DNA from: Ianthella basta
Lineage: Eukaryota > Porifera > Demospongiae > Verongiida > Ianthellidae
Assembly (NCBI GenBank): GCA_964019415.1
Contig: OZ025890.1
Location: 4,347,292 to 4,411,291 of the forward strand
Direction: 5' to 3'
Length of the DNA stretch: 64,000 nt
Part shown: positions 12,030 to 48,610 of the stretch, in pieces
Position numbering within the stretch: the stretch's first letter is position 1
Layout: the number at the start of each line of letters is the position of its first letter
Notes under the pieces: generated by a model
Told to the model about the DNA's origin: nothing
Database searches by the model: none
What the model saw: the letters and a program-made list of their open reading frames with translations, nothing else
Position numbers and translations under genes: made by a program

Positions 12030-12737
12030 CACATTGCAGAGACAATATTTTGCACTGCTATTGGAACAATTTTACATACTATTGCAGAACATTATTTCAC
12101 ACAATTTGCTTGTTGCACTATATGTCCATATGACTGTGTGCATGCATAATGCATGAATTGCTATCAGGAATCAATCTGTGTACTAACATCCGCCTCATCG
12201 TATGTTATTCCCTTTAATGTCCCTTTCCAAACCAAATCCTCCTTGCGACATACCACATAAAAGATACATCCTAACTGCAAGAGGCCATGAACAGCTCATG
12301 CATGCTTATACTGCACATACGTGAATCTATAGCTATGAAATTATATGAATTATATGTTGGCTTTGGTAGTACGTACTTTAATGTGTTGTCCATCGATCCA
12401 AGTGGCAACTCTCAGGCACATGCAGAGTGTGATAGCCATATAGCATCGTGTACATAATTATGTGGGGAAGTGTATGCAGAGTGTGGACAGTGCATGTACA
12501 TGGTGTGTACACAGAAAGCCAAACTAGCTGAAAGGTCAGAACACAATAAATAAAAGTAAAACTGTTAACAATAATAAGACATACGTAATATAAAAATGCC
12601 AATTCCAGGTACTACCCTGAGCCGCTGCAAATGGGTTATAAAACTCAACTTTGATCAATAATAGTGTAAATTGACATGTCCGCACAACTTCAACTCGTGT
12701 ACTAGAGGTACAAGAAGAAACGTCACGTTAGCAGGAT
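12030..12737. other. Convergent intergenic region, ESS2 and ARMC5 3' ends
   Basis: About 700 bp between two convergent stop codons. It should contain both 3' UTRs. An AATAAATAAA stretch lies near 12545 on the plus strand, rather far from the ESS2 stop. No further gene is visible. Confidence 0.5.
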
Positions 12738-15700
12738 TTACTGCAGGCCAGTAGCCTGTCGGAGTACTGCAAGGACATCTGGCATCATCCCAGAAGCAAT
12801 GAACTTCCTCCCGATTGTAACACTGCTCTCCGCACTACTGAAGACCAGCTCCACACAGCGGCGTTGCAGCATTGGAGCATGATACGGCATGGAAAGGGAG
12901 AACAACTCGAGTACAGTGTCTGTCTTGACATAGTGGCAGAGAGCCTTCTCACTGTCCCTTAGCAGCTCAGGCATCATGAATCGGTCTGCAGCAGCAAGCA
13001 GGCTGGACAAAATGAAAGAGTTCTCCGTGGCAGTTTCTCCTGGTCCCCCCAAGAGAGGTGCCATCTGCTTGCACCCGTTCCAGCATCCATAAATGTGGTG
13101 CATTAGAATTTCAAATGACGTTGGCTCAATGTCCTGCAACTGCACTTGGTCCTCGCTTGCCTCTCTGAAGCTGCCACACAGCAAGCTAGCAAAAAAATCT
13201 GATGCCTCTCCCATGACCTGCCTGTGTGCACAAAACATTACTGGTGCTGAGGTTTTTGAACAGTGAGCATGCTCTACACTTGAAGTGGAAGAGTGCGCAT
13301 TACCAACAATGAAAGTAATGTCTGGTGGTGAAGTCTTGCATGCGTCGTGGTAGCTGCAGCCCACAGGGTCTGTTTCACACTCGATTCTGGCCTTCTTGTG
13401 TGGCGGAGTGTCATTGCCACTGGGTGTTTCATGCGGGCAAGATGAAACAGAAGCAGGAGGGAGGGGAACGGGCGCAGAGGGGAGCAGACTGGAAGCAGGA
13501 GGGAGGGGAGCGGGCGCAGAGGGGAGTGGACTGTAAGCAGGAGGGAGGGGAGCTGGTGTAAGAAAAGGCAGCACCTTACTCTCCTCCACATGAATGGACT
13601 CAGCTACATGCACTATTTCACGAGCAACGTTAACTTGTGGGGCTCCCAGCTCTGACGATGGTAGTAGCTTGCCTGCCTGCATAATGGCAAAGAGAGCTTT
13701 GAGTGCCGTGTCCAAGTAAGGGTGCGCCTCATCACTTTGCTGTAAGACAATGTCACTCAGCACGGAGAAGCCACTGTAGGCAACCATGAGCTTCTGCAGC
13801 ACTTTGCGGTCCCTACAGAATGTACAGGCCCAAGCTTCCATAAAATACGTTACACAGCAGGCCACACATACTGTGATCTTGCTATATAATATCTCGTTTT
13901 GTACTATAAGTTAGTATGTATTGATATACTGAGTAATACTAGCTGTTTGGCCCATATGCACATACATACGTACAAATATGGAATGAGACACACTGTGCTT
14001 CAGAGCATTGTACAGATGTATGTGAGACTTACCAGCAGACAAATGGAATGGAAAGTGATGCAGCCACTTTCTCCTTTGTAGTTCCTCGGAGGAGCAGGTT
14101 GGCAAGGATACCCACTCCAAATGGTGTGGTTGCAACAGATGAAATGCACTGTAGCAGCTCGTGTCCCCTAGCTGGGAGGTGCCACACATGAGGAAGAACC
14201 ACAGCAGTGACACAGGAGGAGAGGCAGTGATGGTTCTTAAAAATCCTGGTCAGGGTTGCAAAGCATTGTGAGTCACTGCTGCTCGCTAATGCAAGGTAGT
14301 CCACAAGAGGGATGAGTAGGTCTTCCTGTGCGAGGGAAGGAAGACAGTCTTGAAGGAAGGACAAACGAGATACAAGCGCCAGTAGGGGATGGTCAGTGGC
14401 AGAGGATCCAGACGGCAATGCAGTTACCGTGTTGGGCTGCTGTGTGGAGGCTACCAAGTGAGCAGGACTAGAGTATGGACTAGGTGCTGTTAATAGATGG
14501 TCGATTATATTGTGTGGGGTGGACACGAATCCCTCAGGAGAGCCACAAGATGCACCCATCCTGGGAGTATGTGGAATTGGCGGGGACATGGCAATGTCCT
14601 CCAGCATACTCTCAAACACGTCTGTGGGTAGGCTCCAATCTGGGGAAGTTGGAGCCTGGTGGCAGGCTGCCACAACTGGTACCACTGCATCACCACCGGC
14701 CATAGATGTTTCTACTGGAGTTACTGACCGGGATGATCCACCCGAGGATTGCGCGCTTACAGACCTAGATGTACTTGTCTCTGAACCTTGAAATGAAGAT
14801 GCAGAGCTAAAGTTGACACAATCTGGTGAATGGCGGTCTGCTTCAACTATTAACGATGGTCTGACAGTGACATGCGACTGCATCCCTTTCGATTCTACAG
14901 CTCTCATGGTAGCTACCAGCTCCTGCAAACGATTCCCCAGCACTCTTGCAAGATCGAGCTTCTGCACCATAAACCTCAGGCTGAGGTCATCAAAGTAATA
15001 ACACATAAAACCTTCTAAGATTGACTTAATAATGGGGTCATCCACTCCATACTCACTAGAACGCAATTCCTTAACAAGGACAGAAAGGCCATCATGTGCC
15101 TTCATCTTCCGTCTGCTAACAACGTCACGGCAACACAAGCAGAGGACCTTCAATATCTTCTTGCGCACCTCAGGTTCCTGCCTTTCTCCACCTGTCAGCA
15201 TTCGTATAAAGACCTGCACAGCACCACTTGAACCTAGGTTGACTCGGCACTCTGGCACCCTCCCACAGGCTAGGAGAATGTTCACGGCCGTGTGTGCAGT
15301 TGCTGGATCGCTACAGGTGGTCCCCTTCACAAGCAGTGAGAACTGGCTCACTCTAGCCAGCTGCATGACCACTTCCGTATGATCAGTGATGCACAGTGCC
15401 TCTAAGCACCGAAGCGTCGCACTAGTGACCTCTTCATGCTCGGCTTCGAGGAATTGGCAAATCTGTGGGACCAAATGTCTCCTTAGCAATTGAGACTTGC
15501 AAGTTGGGATGAGTGTCAAATGTCGTACACTTCTCAGCAAGCTCTGCCGACAATTGGCCTGAACTACACTCCTTAAATGGCGGACAATGGCCTCTGAGAC
15601 ACGCGATGGTAGGCTCGAATCCTCCTCTAGTCCTAGATCAGCTACCACATTTCCAAAAAGGCGGGAGGCACAGTTGATAACATCAGCTGAACGTGCCTGC

Positions 15701-16996
15701 TCTAGAATCTCAACTGAAAATGGAACAGGAAATAACTTGCATTCAACATGACTTGTAATGGATTCCTTTCATTACTTCAGTTCAGACTACATGTAAATAA
15801 ACTGTGCTTGTGTGTGAAGCAATATATCTACACATCTCAACTACTTTCACCTATAAATTGAATGTGCATGGCTGCAAGTAGCTTGGCTGTACAAACTGTA
15901 TTATAATGTACCTATAATGATGCAAGCGAAAGTCATGCAAAGAGGCAAGGTTTGGTGATTGCACCATTAGCAGGTACACCACAATGCATGAATCAACCTG
16001 TGTCAGATGCATTACAAAACAAGGCTAGTAATAGGTAACGATTTGACCTTAGAAAGGTGTTTATGGACAAGTGTGTACCATTACTGAGTAACAGACTAGA
16101 GACCAACAGGATTGTTTCTGCACAAGATAGCTTTTATATTGCAGTGTTGGAAGGGATAACTGCTAGCATTCGATTTATAACATACTCACCAAGATAGTTC
16201 ACATTCTTTTTCACGCACACCTGCAATACGAGAGGTTCATGGCTAAATTAAACCTTTCCACCTTCTTCCCATAACACTACTTCAGAATGTACTGCCTGCT
16301 ACACTTAGAGGCACTCAATAACACCCGAGAGCCACGCTCAGGGTGTGTGATGAGTTACTGCACTCTGTGGACCACTTCCAACTGTACAGTTGCTTACATC
16401 CATGCAACCCACATCCATTCAAATGATCAATACACACAATGCATATTGTACAATCATATACACTACCATGGGCTGCAGGCTACACTAAAGGCTGCATCCA
16501 GCTATAACACTGTGGCCTCAACACTGAGATGCGTGCAGCATCCTAACCCACTAGCTACTCATGCACATTGGTCACAAGCACACAGTCATAGCCATTCTTC
16601 ATAGCTACTATTGCCAAACAACACACTCACGTGCCGCTTTGTTGCATCATCAAGTGTAGTGAGGTTTGCAAGAAGGCTGCAGGTTACTGCAAGGATAGTC
16701 TCCCGCACAGAAGGATGATGCTCAATGATGTTGTAGAGGAAGTGCAGGCCATGTGACTCGCGGAAATCCTTCGCAGCCCCCTCATTGCGTAATACTTCCG
16801 TTTTCAGTTGGACCAACAATCCCTTAAGTTGTTTATCTTTTCTCCCGCTCTTTGCCTCCAAAACCAGTCTCCCTAGCCTTTTAGTGAGAGTCTTCAAGCT
16901 TTCTTCATCTGCCGCTGACATGACGCCCCTCTCAACAACCTCCAAGAACAAGCGAACTAAACGCCCCTCAAAACGCGCAGGCCAACGTAATTCCAA
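12738..16996 (-). CDS. ARMC5: ARMC5: armadillo-repeat protein with C-terminal BTB domain
   Basis: In vertebrates ARMC5 is a CUL3 substrate receptor that controls RNA polymerase II subunit levels. Coding exons on the minus strand, 5' to 3': 16996-16631, 16220-16190 (31-nt microexon), 15713-14033, 13881-12738. The sum is 3222 nt, 1073 aa (human 935), with all phases agreeing. The N-terminal half is helical armadillo-type repeats, e.g. LHFLYNIIEHHPSVRETI, NCASRLFGNVVADLG and LKVLCLCCRDVV. A Ser/Thr/Pro-rich linker of about 130 residues (around 400-530) splits two armadillo blocks. A second linker repeats PLPPAS/LLPSAP. The BTB domain begins around FCAHRQVMGEASDFFASLL and continues with SFEILMHHIYGCW. 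The start is the first ATG of exon 1. The gene is divergent from the next gene over 198 bp. Confidence 0.92.
13430..13558 (-). repeat. Short coding tandem repeat in ARMC5 linker
   Basis: An imperfect repeat of about 50 bp, two to three copies, encodes the Pro/Leu/Ser-rich segment before the BTB domain (APLPPAS-type units). It keeps the frame open. Confidence 0.7.
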
Positions 16997-17194
16997 ATAT
17001 GGTATTTGTATCGGAAGTCAATCTAGGGTGACGCAAGGTGATGCTAGCAAACCACAAAATTGTGCTGAATACGCCGGAGCTTCGGAAAGGAAGAGCAACT
17101 CCTCTTTGTATCATTATCAGAGGCTCGCGTTGAGACGCAAGTAGCTGTTAAATAGGATCAGCAGTTCTTTTTAGAGGTACAGCAGAATTTGCCT
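16997..17194. promoter_or_regulatory. Divergent promoter region, ARMC5 and proline-rich gene
   Basis: Only 198 bp separate the ARMC5 start (16996, minus) from the start of the next gene (17195, plus), so the two probably share a bidirectional promoter. No TATA box is visible. Two GCCATTTTG motifs, resembling YY1 sites, lie in intron 1 of the plus-strand gene (17450-17458 and 17628-17636). Confidence 0.6.
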
Positions 17195-19847
17195 ATGGAT
17201 AGCAATGTCCCGAGCCTGCCAGAATCTGCCCCCCGACCGGTGATACCAGCGGTGGCTGGGCCAAAGGAAGTGCTTAGTGTGAGACTGCCGGTAATGGAGG
17301 ATGAATTGCATCATAAAGCTCAAGTTCAAGGAGAATTGAGCCACGGCGTCAAGGCTTTCGAGCCACAGCAAAGATTCCCTCCCTTGACGACGGAGGCTCT
17401 ACCAGCAAGGTGATTGGCTTGCTGTTGTTTGTGGGTGTATGTTATAGCAGCCATTTTGTGCGTGGGCAGCGGGAATAGATAGCCAAGCCGTGCTTTGCTT
17501 CGCTGAAGAGGCGCTCGGAGCTTCTTTGCCTACTTTAGGTGGTCGCATGCATGGTGCGCTTATGAATTATTCATTTCTTCTTACGTAAACCAGGGTGGGT
17601 GTGTGTGTGTGACCACGAGATATTGCTGCCATTTTGCCAAATATGACATCATGTGAGTTGTGTATGTTTTCCCCTGTAGGCCAACAGTGCGTCCACCCCA
17701 GCTGCCCTTTCCAATACCTCTACCACAAGGCCAGTCCCTGGCTCAGATGCTGCCTGCACCAAGGGCTGGGCAGGGACTGTGGAATGCAGCTGCACTTGCA
17801 CAGAATACCACTGCCGACAACTTGGTGCAGAAGGCCCTGCAGCTTACAGCACAGATAGCCAAGCAGAATCAGTTGAAGAATGTCCCCCTTCCTCCCGTCC
17901 AGCCGTCCAGGTCGTCCTTTGCTCCAATATTGCCGCTGCCCGTATTGCAGGAAGACAGTGACGCAACAGCAAAACTAAAGGAACAGTTGCCGAGCAAGAC
18001 TGCTCCTCCACCACAAAGAGTCGAGCATGTGCCTTCTCCACAGCAAGTTGAATTTGTCTCCTCTCCGCAGCATGGTGAAGGGGTTCCTTCTCCTCAGCCT
18101 CTAAAAGAGAAGCACAGAATGGGGTCAGATGATCTACTGGCTGATGAGAATATTGAAAAGATGGAAAAGTCGTACAGTGATGACGAAAGTGAGATATCCC
18201 TAAATTTGAAACTGCCGAGAGTGTCACAATATCTAGTGGTGGGCAAATTGTGACTTTTGCAACATTCAAACGTGTCTCTGTATCCTTGACACACAATAGG
18301 CCATGTTTGGAGGTTGACCTCCGTCAATTGATCCATGTAGTGTTTATCAGACTGAATGTGTATTCTAGTTCCTACTTGTAGTCATCCATAGTGCTTCCTT
18401 GTCTTGTGGTCAACATGCTGTCTCCTTGTGCTGCAGACACAAAGAAACAAGAAGAAGAGGAACTGACAGGTCTGGAAAGCCAGGAGGAGATGGACAACAT
18501 GAGCCAGGGTGATCTCAATTCTGTGCCGGATGAGGACGATGACCATGACTCCTTTGCCAGTCTTCTGGAGCATGAGACGGCTGGGTTCAACAGAGAGGAT
18601 GACAAGGCATCTGCCCCGACCTCAACACCACCTTCTGTCAAGACCACACCCACTCCGGGAAAGATGCACGCTTCTGGCACTACCAAGCCACAGAAGAGGA
18701 TCTTTACCATCAAGGACTGTGAACATATCACTCAACCAGCACCTCAACATGTGGTGGACTTGATCAGGACAGGCACCAAGAGGGCGGTTAGTGCAGTGCT
18801 CCAGTTTCACCATGATGCACAGGGGTAATCTGTACATGCACAGTATGGTGGGTAACTTACCATGTACGTAGACACTTGGCAGTCGCTTTGCCACTGGTAC
18901 GTAGGTGTGTAGAGGAATTACAACCTAAATGCACCTACGTATCCCATGGTAAAGTTTACTGAAGGTAGAACCAACATCGATGAACCTAGGTCAGAGTTAG
19001 CATCTGGCACTTTCTGTGTCTTGCATTGTCTTTTGTCTTCCCTTTATTTCCCCCATACAGCCACTAAACCTGACAGAGTGGAATTTCCCCAAGAAGAGCA
19101 AGTAAGCATACCACCTAATCCCTGTCTACCAATCCTTTATCCTCAGCTATGTACTTGGGGCATCTTTTATTTAACTAATGAAGTAAAACTTGCAACACAA
19201 TGCATGTGGTGTACAGTTCTTGTTGTGTCATTTTGCAAACTGTTCAGCTCTGAGTGCTGTCATAGGCCTTACCCCATTGTGGAACCAAGCAGACGGTCAA
19301 AATTGTTCCTTTATCTAGTGAATCATATGCTCCAGTATTGTCTCCCTGTTGGATTCTTCATGTACGTACTTGTGCGTTGGCGTCTTCCTCAAATTGTGAT
19401 ACAGTCTTGATCCAGAATAAAAGGTTTTGTTCAGTGAATAAGCGATTTCCTTCGCTAGATGAGCAATTACATTTGATTGATAGGCAATTTTGATCAATGG
19501 ATGTACGGTGTTGTCGATGATTAGACAATTTCAACTGACATGTCTTCAATACATGTTTTAGATATATCAGGGACCAAAGGGACATTGTTAGTTTAGTGGT
19601 ACCATTACAGCATTTTCATGGGGGGGGGGGGGGGGGGGGGGAATTATTACGGCATCACAGTGAAGAGGTTCACTATTGTGCAAGCAGTTGTATTAATGGT
19701 GAGACTAGTGAATAACGTGAATGATCTTGTGTCACTGTGTGCAGGTACTCCAGGGGATCACCGTTCATTCCAAGGGTTCCAACTCCCAAGTGAGTGACTG
19801 ATGTGTGTGTGTGCATGCAGGTACGCATGTGTACATAGGTAAGGTGG

Positions 19848-19938
<91 letters not shown>

Positions 19939-20527
19939 GTGATGCAGTTGTTATGATTTTAGCACCTTGTACAGTATATGTAATTGCATGCTCAGCAGTC
20001 TCCCACTGCTCCACTGCTGAGCATGCAATGATGTGTATGAGAGGTTGCAATTAGTGCAGGTGTGATGTGTAACTGTTTATACATGGATACACTCATGATA
20101 TACAGTATGTGGAAGAGTTACCACCTACAGGCGTACGCACACCTGTAGGTCAACACTCCTGTACATGCACATGTACTCGTTGTACAAACGCCCGTCCGTA
20201 TGTTGACACTCCTGTACATGCACACATACTGTATGTAACCCGCATTACGAACACATACCCATAAGGAATTACTACAGTTTAAGGTGTTGATTGCAAAAAG
20301 ATTACTTAGCGTTTGATACTCATCATGAAGAGGTAAAAGTGGTCAGCTAGCTTTTCAAAATTATTCCTGGCATTGTGAGTGTTACGTATTCCTGCATGTG
20401 TTGCACTAGTTTCCTTACCTGATCTCTGGAGTCAGCTACGATTGTGTTTCACATTACAAGGAGCAGAGGATTCTCTGCTGCCAGCATTGGGGAAGAGCTA
20501 CATGGAAATCGCCTGCTGCTGGACTGA
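17195..20527 (+). CDS. Unrecognised proline-rich, largely disordered protein (408 aa)
   Basis: Exons 17195-17409, 17680-18188, 18437-18786, 19061-19101, 19745-19789 and 20461-20527 join in consistent phase (1227 nt) and end at TGA. Residues 1-130 are rich in Pro/Val/Leu (PFPIPLPQGQSLAQ). About 130-145 looks helical (NLVQKALQLTAQIAKQ). Next come repeated PSPQ motifs (VPSPQQVEFVSSPQ) and a very acidic stretch (DEDDDHDSFASLLEHE). The best-ordered part is the end: KRIFTIKDCEHITQPAP, VVDLIRTGTKRAPLNLTEW and SRGSPFIPRVPTPK. I do not recognise the family; a nuclear or adaptor protein is only a guess. The last two exons are short and less certain. Exon 5 ends in the phase that would also splice to the acceptor at 20719 of the next gene. 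Confidence 0.6.
19849..19937. repeat. (GT)n microsatellite, intron 5 of the proline-rich gene
   Basis: About 44 uninterrupted GT units. A G homopolymer of about 21 bases lies in the previous intron at 19621-19641. Confidence 0.97.
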
Positions 20528-20629
20528 AGAACGACACAGAACCACTGCAGTCAGCAGGAATCAAACGTTAACGTTTTAATTGTCACTTACTGTATGTAGC
20601 AATACTTATTGCACCTGTCAGCCATCATC

Positions 20630-43982
<23,353 letters not shown>

Positions 43983-45396
43983 GGCCTTGTGTAGTGTATG
44001 TGCGTGCATCAATGCCATAAACCTTACATTTATTGCCTTGTCCTCATTCATATGCTTACAGCCCAGTTTTTAAAGGCATGGCATGACAGTACTTTTCTGT
44101 ATCTTCGTGTGACCTGATTTGTGAATTTGTACTGTTTTAAAACTTCACATGCAGGAAGTGTGTGTGTGTAGTGAGTGTGTTGGTATAATATGATGATGAT
44201 GAAGTCATTAAACATCATTGGGCTTTAACTAGTTCGATTATATTATTATGATTATGGCTTCTACTGGCAATGTAGCTAAGTGCTTGATGTCATGTATTAC
44301 ATAATTTCATCAGATGTTTGCTCCATTTATCTTTATTAGTGGTTGTCCCATTCATTATAGCTGTGTTACTATTTTAGGCCCTCTAAAGTTACGTAAGTGG
44401 GTGCAGGTTTGTGTGCGTTTGTATGACTGTGCTGTGCAGTGTTACCGGCTCATAGCGTGTGCTGATGTGCAGAGTCTAAGTGCACTTTGCAGCATGTGTT
44501 ATGTACTGCGTAGGGTGTACAGTGCCAATAGGGGCAACTGAGATGTATTGTATGACTTGTTCAGGGCTTTTCTGTTCTGGCCTGGGCACATCAAGCTGTG
44601 TGTATTTGTGTTTCTGTGTGCATGTGTATGTACTAAGTGTGGTGTGTGTGTATGTACATGTCTTACAGCACTCTTACTGTGCCATAAAGATGCGACTTAC
44701 CAGATACAGTAAATACAGTGTACTTGGCTTATGCTGTAGAGTATGCATTCACACCAATACAGTATGCATGGTTGTGCATATACACTATACTGTACATGTA
44801 CATGAACAGGTGGCATCCAGTATGCTTGTAACACATGCATATTCTCCCAGTCATCTTTGGCACTGGTACAGTGATCTAATCTATCACTCATACCACCTCC
44901 AGCTGTAAGCAGATGGCGAGTGCCTTGCATTGTGATGTGATATCCCTTGGACCTACTTTAGACAGGGGACTGCATTGCTGAGGTGCCTCACACATTTTGC
45001 ATGATACCCTTTGGACCAAGGATGGCTAGCTGGCTGCTTTAGACAGGTGGCTGCCCTAAACTGTGCAGTGAGTGCATGCTATGTCCCAATATGTATGCTG
45101 TAATGTCATACCACATATATATCCATTGTAGTGCACACATGCACGTCAAACATTGGTAGCTGCTTCAAATTTGAGTATATTTTCAGTTATAAAAGGGCGT
45201 AAATAGTACACTATGTCTATTTGCAGTATATACTGTACTCCATCGAACCATGCACCCACCACACATGACCTCATGCATGCACGCAGTGATAATACACGTA
45301 TGGGGGTGTTTTATGAATTAGTACCATAAGTATACAAGTGATTGGAAGATAGATGTGTTTTAATAGTATATATAATGCAGCACAAACACATAAATT
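43983..45396. other. Convergent intergenic region, DNTTIP1 and TGF-beta-like ligand A
   Basis: It contains both 3' UTRs. A plus-strand ATTAAA lies at 44207-44212, about 225 bp after the DNTTIP1 stop. A minus-strand ATTAAA lies at 45359-45364, about 35 bp after the ligand A stop. Both are candidate polyadenylation signals. No gene is visible between them. Confidence 0.55.
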
Positions 45397-47674
45397 TCAT
45401 CGACAGTGACAGTCCACTACCTTGGCTCTTTGGAATGTTATGATGGGGAATGATTTCCACGTGGTCAGTATGGTGAAGGGGTGGTAAGACCTTCCAGTGC
45501 AGCATGGCTTCACGCTTGGCATTACGCTCGAAATGGCGGTGTAAACATCTGGTGTGCCAAGGCGAGTATTGCCGCTGGGACACGGGCCACTGCAGTAGCC
45601 AAACACGGCCTCTTTTGGCCGGTCTACAAAATTCCAGTAAAGGTCCTCTGCGAAATTGATTGTAATGTTGTGAAGGCAGCAGTAGACATTATTTCCACTG
45701 CAGTACTTCTGTCTCATAATATCATGTACAGTGAGTACACCGGTAGCATCTCGTTTCTTCTTCACAACAGCTGAGTGCGGTAATGTCATTAGCACAAGTC
45801 GAGGTGCCTGCGATGGATCATCGGCTCCTGTGTCAAAGGTGATGCTTGGAGCAATTAGCTGGTCAACTCTACTGTGGTGCGTCTCCTCATCTTCTTCAAG
45901 TACATAGCCAGCAAAGTACACAGTAGCCTCCAGTTCAACATAGCCGTCACCGTCTGGTTGAACGTAATCATGCAGCCATGACCCACCATCCAGGGTAAGG
46001 TCTACCAATCTAAACCCACCGGGACCAAAAGTAAGCATCTTTGTAACAAGGGGGGTCTTCAATGTGGTATTGTTTGTTCGCACCACTTTCTCAATCTCCA
46101 TGGTCTGCTGCACACCCAACCATTCTTTGTGTCTACCTTTGTTCACTGGTTGCTGGTGCAGGACAAGTTGCAGTGTGGCTAACGACTGTGTGGAAGGCAG
46201 TGAGAAGTTGAATGTCAGTCGGTAGTGTCTACACAGCAGACCTTTGCCAGGAAGCCAGTCTCCTACAGAAGAGGCAGTACGTGTTACAGACACTTGTGGT
46301 TTGCAAACAGTGAGAGTGCAACTGACCACTGAACTGGACTAATGTCACTTGTTGACCAAATGCAAGTGGATTGCATGGCCAATAGTAGCTAGGCACACAA
46401 GGGATTCTGTATTGCACATGCATAAATATCCCACCATATTTGTCATCTGTCACCCCGATAGGAATATACCTACATGTGGTGCTCGTTCGTATTACCATTG
46501 GCCGACTAGGCATGTGGTTGGAAAACAGCCATTGCGGATGTTGAGCAACAAGGCCATCTCGTCTGTTGATGTGGCATTCTTTTCAAAGTCCACGTAGTAT
46601 TAACTACAGGTACAGGTGCACTTATGCATATAGCAAAGCGTTACTTTATCAAGCAGGACTGGTAAGCGCTGGTCTTGGAGACATCCTCACTTATCGTTGG
46701 GAATATGACCAGCACGCAGACCATGCAGGTCACACTCCCCTTTGTGTTAGGTGTAGGGTGACAGGTCCGGAGAAGTAACACAAACAGGCTCCCCAGGTTA
46801 TTTAAGGACAGGTCTGGTAAATATAGCAGACAATCTTACACATTCCCCCCCTCCTGACCACTCAGGGTCAGGAAGGGGAATGCAACCTTTCCAGGTTACT
46901 TTGGACAGGTCAGGCTAAGTAATTGAGGGTGCTCGATAGCATTACCTGGAGTGACCTGTTCGCAAAGGAACCTGTGGGAGTCTGTTTGCACTAGCTGACT
47001 TACATAACTTGTTGCCTATGACACAATGGAGAGTGCGGCCTGATCTATATGTTGGTCATATTCCCAAGGTCAAGACTGTTTGTACGGGCAGTTCACAGGG
47101 ATGATTAGTAGGCAGTATGCAGCATACAGTGAACAGTGCTACAGGCTTAGGGAATACTGTGAGAAGTATATGAGTCTGTACAGATCAGCTATCCACTGCT
47201 TTGCAAACCTTTAGAGTGAACCTCCACAATATCTCCTCTAAAGGAGGACACCCTTTGTGCTCCAAGGTTCCCGTGCTCAGTACTCCCCACCTCAGGCTCC
47301 CTGCTCTGGGCTTCTACCAGTATACGGTATTCCTCCTTAATCTCCTCAGACACTTCTTCCACAAACTCTTCAGCAGCTGTAGGTACCTCAGCAATCCCCA
47401 ACTGCTGCAGAAGATGCTCACGAATCTGTGCAATCGTAGACCCCCTCTCCTTGGCTGGGTCCTCCTGAAGGTGCTCAGTAGTCTGCTCAAACTTAACCTT
47501 TTTCTCTTTGGCTGGGTCTACCCTAAGATGCTTACGAGTATGCTCAGTCCTGGACCCCTCCTTTCTGGAGTGCTTGCCCCCCAGCACACAGAGCCCTGAC
47601 AGACACACCAGTAGTATAACTAAGGTGAGCCATCTCTGGCTGGGTTTTGAAGCTTGAGGCTGCCAGCTGACCAT
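45397..47674 (-). CDS. TGF-beta superfamily ligand A (443 aa precursor)
   Basis: A secreted TGF-beta-family growth factor precursor. Coding exons: 47674-47209 and 46262-45397, joined in phase 1 (1332 nt). The first ATG gives a signal peptide, with hydrophobic core LTLVILLVCLSGLCVLGG. The prodomain contains a short repeated charged segment (two copies of a DPAKE-type motif, residues about 52-78), then IREHLLQQLGI and FRGDIVEVHSK. Exon 2 carries the strand-rich prodomain core. A basic site KKKRD precedes the mature domain. That domain shows nine cysteines in the TGF-beta pattern: KYCSGNNVYCCL, VFGYCSGPCP, VKPCCTG and the terminal DCHCR. The extra N-terminal Cys is like TGF-beta and activin rather than BMP. 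It is divergent from ligand B. The acceptor at 46263-46264 was chosen by phase and alignment with B and C; the donor GTTTGC is weak. Confidence 0.88.
46841..46882. repeat. Hairpin flanked by direct repeats in the ligand A intron
   Basis: CATTCCCC...TCCTGACC and GGTCAGGAAGGGGAATG pair with a short loop. Each side has a related direct repeat (AGGTTATTTAAGGACAGGTC before, AGGTTACTTTGGACAGGTCA after). It may be a small foldback insertion. Confidence 0.65.
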
Positions 47675-48610
47675 TCCCTCTTGCCACTAGACCACTCCTG
47701 GGGCTACTCCACACGAGTTAGATTCTCCCTTATCAATAGACTCCCTCAGGGGGGCAGGGAATCTGGTTATAAAGGCAGACAGTTCCCTAGCCAACGCCTA
47801 TCCAACAGCAACTGGTAGAACTAGGTGTGCCTTAATTGTGGCAACAGCTAATGAACTCACACCATTTAGGGTGGGTGCTAATAGCAGGGGCAGAGCTTCT
47901 TCTAAGTCGTGCTGCTGTACAGTATATATGACATACAATACACCTCTCCTATACACTAGCAAAGGCTCACCTAGTTCCCTGCTGGGCTTCCATCAATGGA
48001 GTTAATTCAATTATATAGAGGTACTACTATTATGTGGAAGACATACAGTACTTTGCCTAAAAAGGAACATACAATGGCTCAAATAAAAATTACCACTGAA
48101 CTATAAAGTCTCTCCAAATTGGGACTAGGTGAAGCTGCCAATTGAGCATGGACAATGCAATGGGTAATTGGGAAGAAGGAAAGAAACCTTCCATTAGTTA
48201 CAAGCAACTCAATGGCATGCCCCCAACAATGCAACTGCTAATACCTCAAACCACGGAATGGGCTACTTCAAAAGCAAAGTTCAGGGATCATCTATTAGTA
48301 AGCAACAGAAGCATGTTAAAGAAAAGCGCATGAATCGCCTTAGCTGCCAAGCAATGTATAGATCAGCTACCTGACTATTGTCATCTGAATGCATGTGAGT
48401 GTGGTAGCTCCCATCAGCCAAGCTTCTTGAATAGAATCCCCTCAGTGCTGGAATGCTGGTTGTCTGGTCGACACCCTCCTAACCACAACTCAATAATTTA
48501 ATTAGTTAGCTCGGTGAGGGCTATATATACCTGAGCAGCCTGGTTTGGTAATCAGAGTAATGAAGGCATCGTCTTAGACTAAGGGGTGAACAAAGAGCAC
48601 AGCAAGGATA
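47675..48610. promoter_or_regulatory. Divergent region between TGF-beta-like ligands A and B
   Basis: It spans 936 bp between two divergent start codons, so it must hold both promoters. A TATATATA box lies at 48522-48529, 82 bp upstream of the ligand B start, and fits as its TATA element. No similarly placed box is clear for ligand A. Confidence 0.6.
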
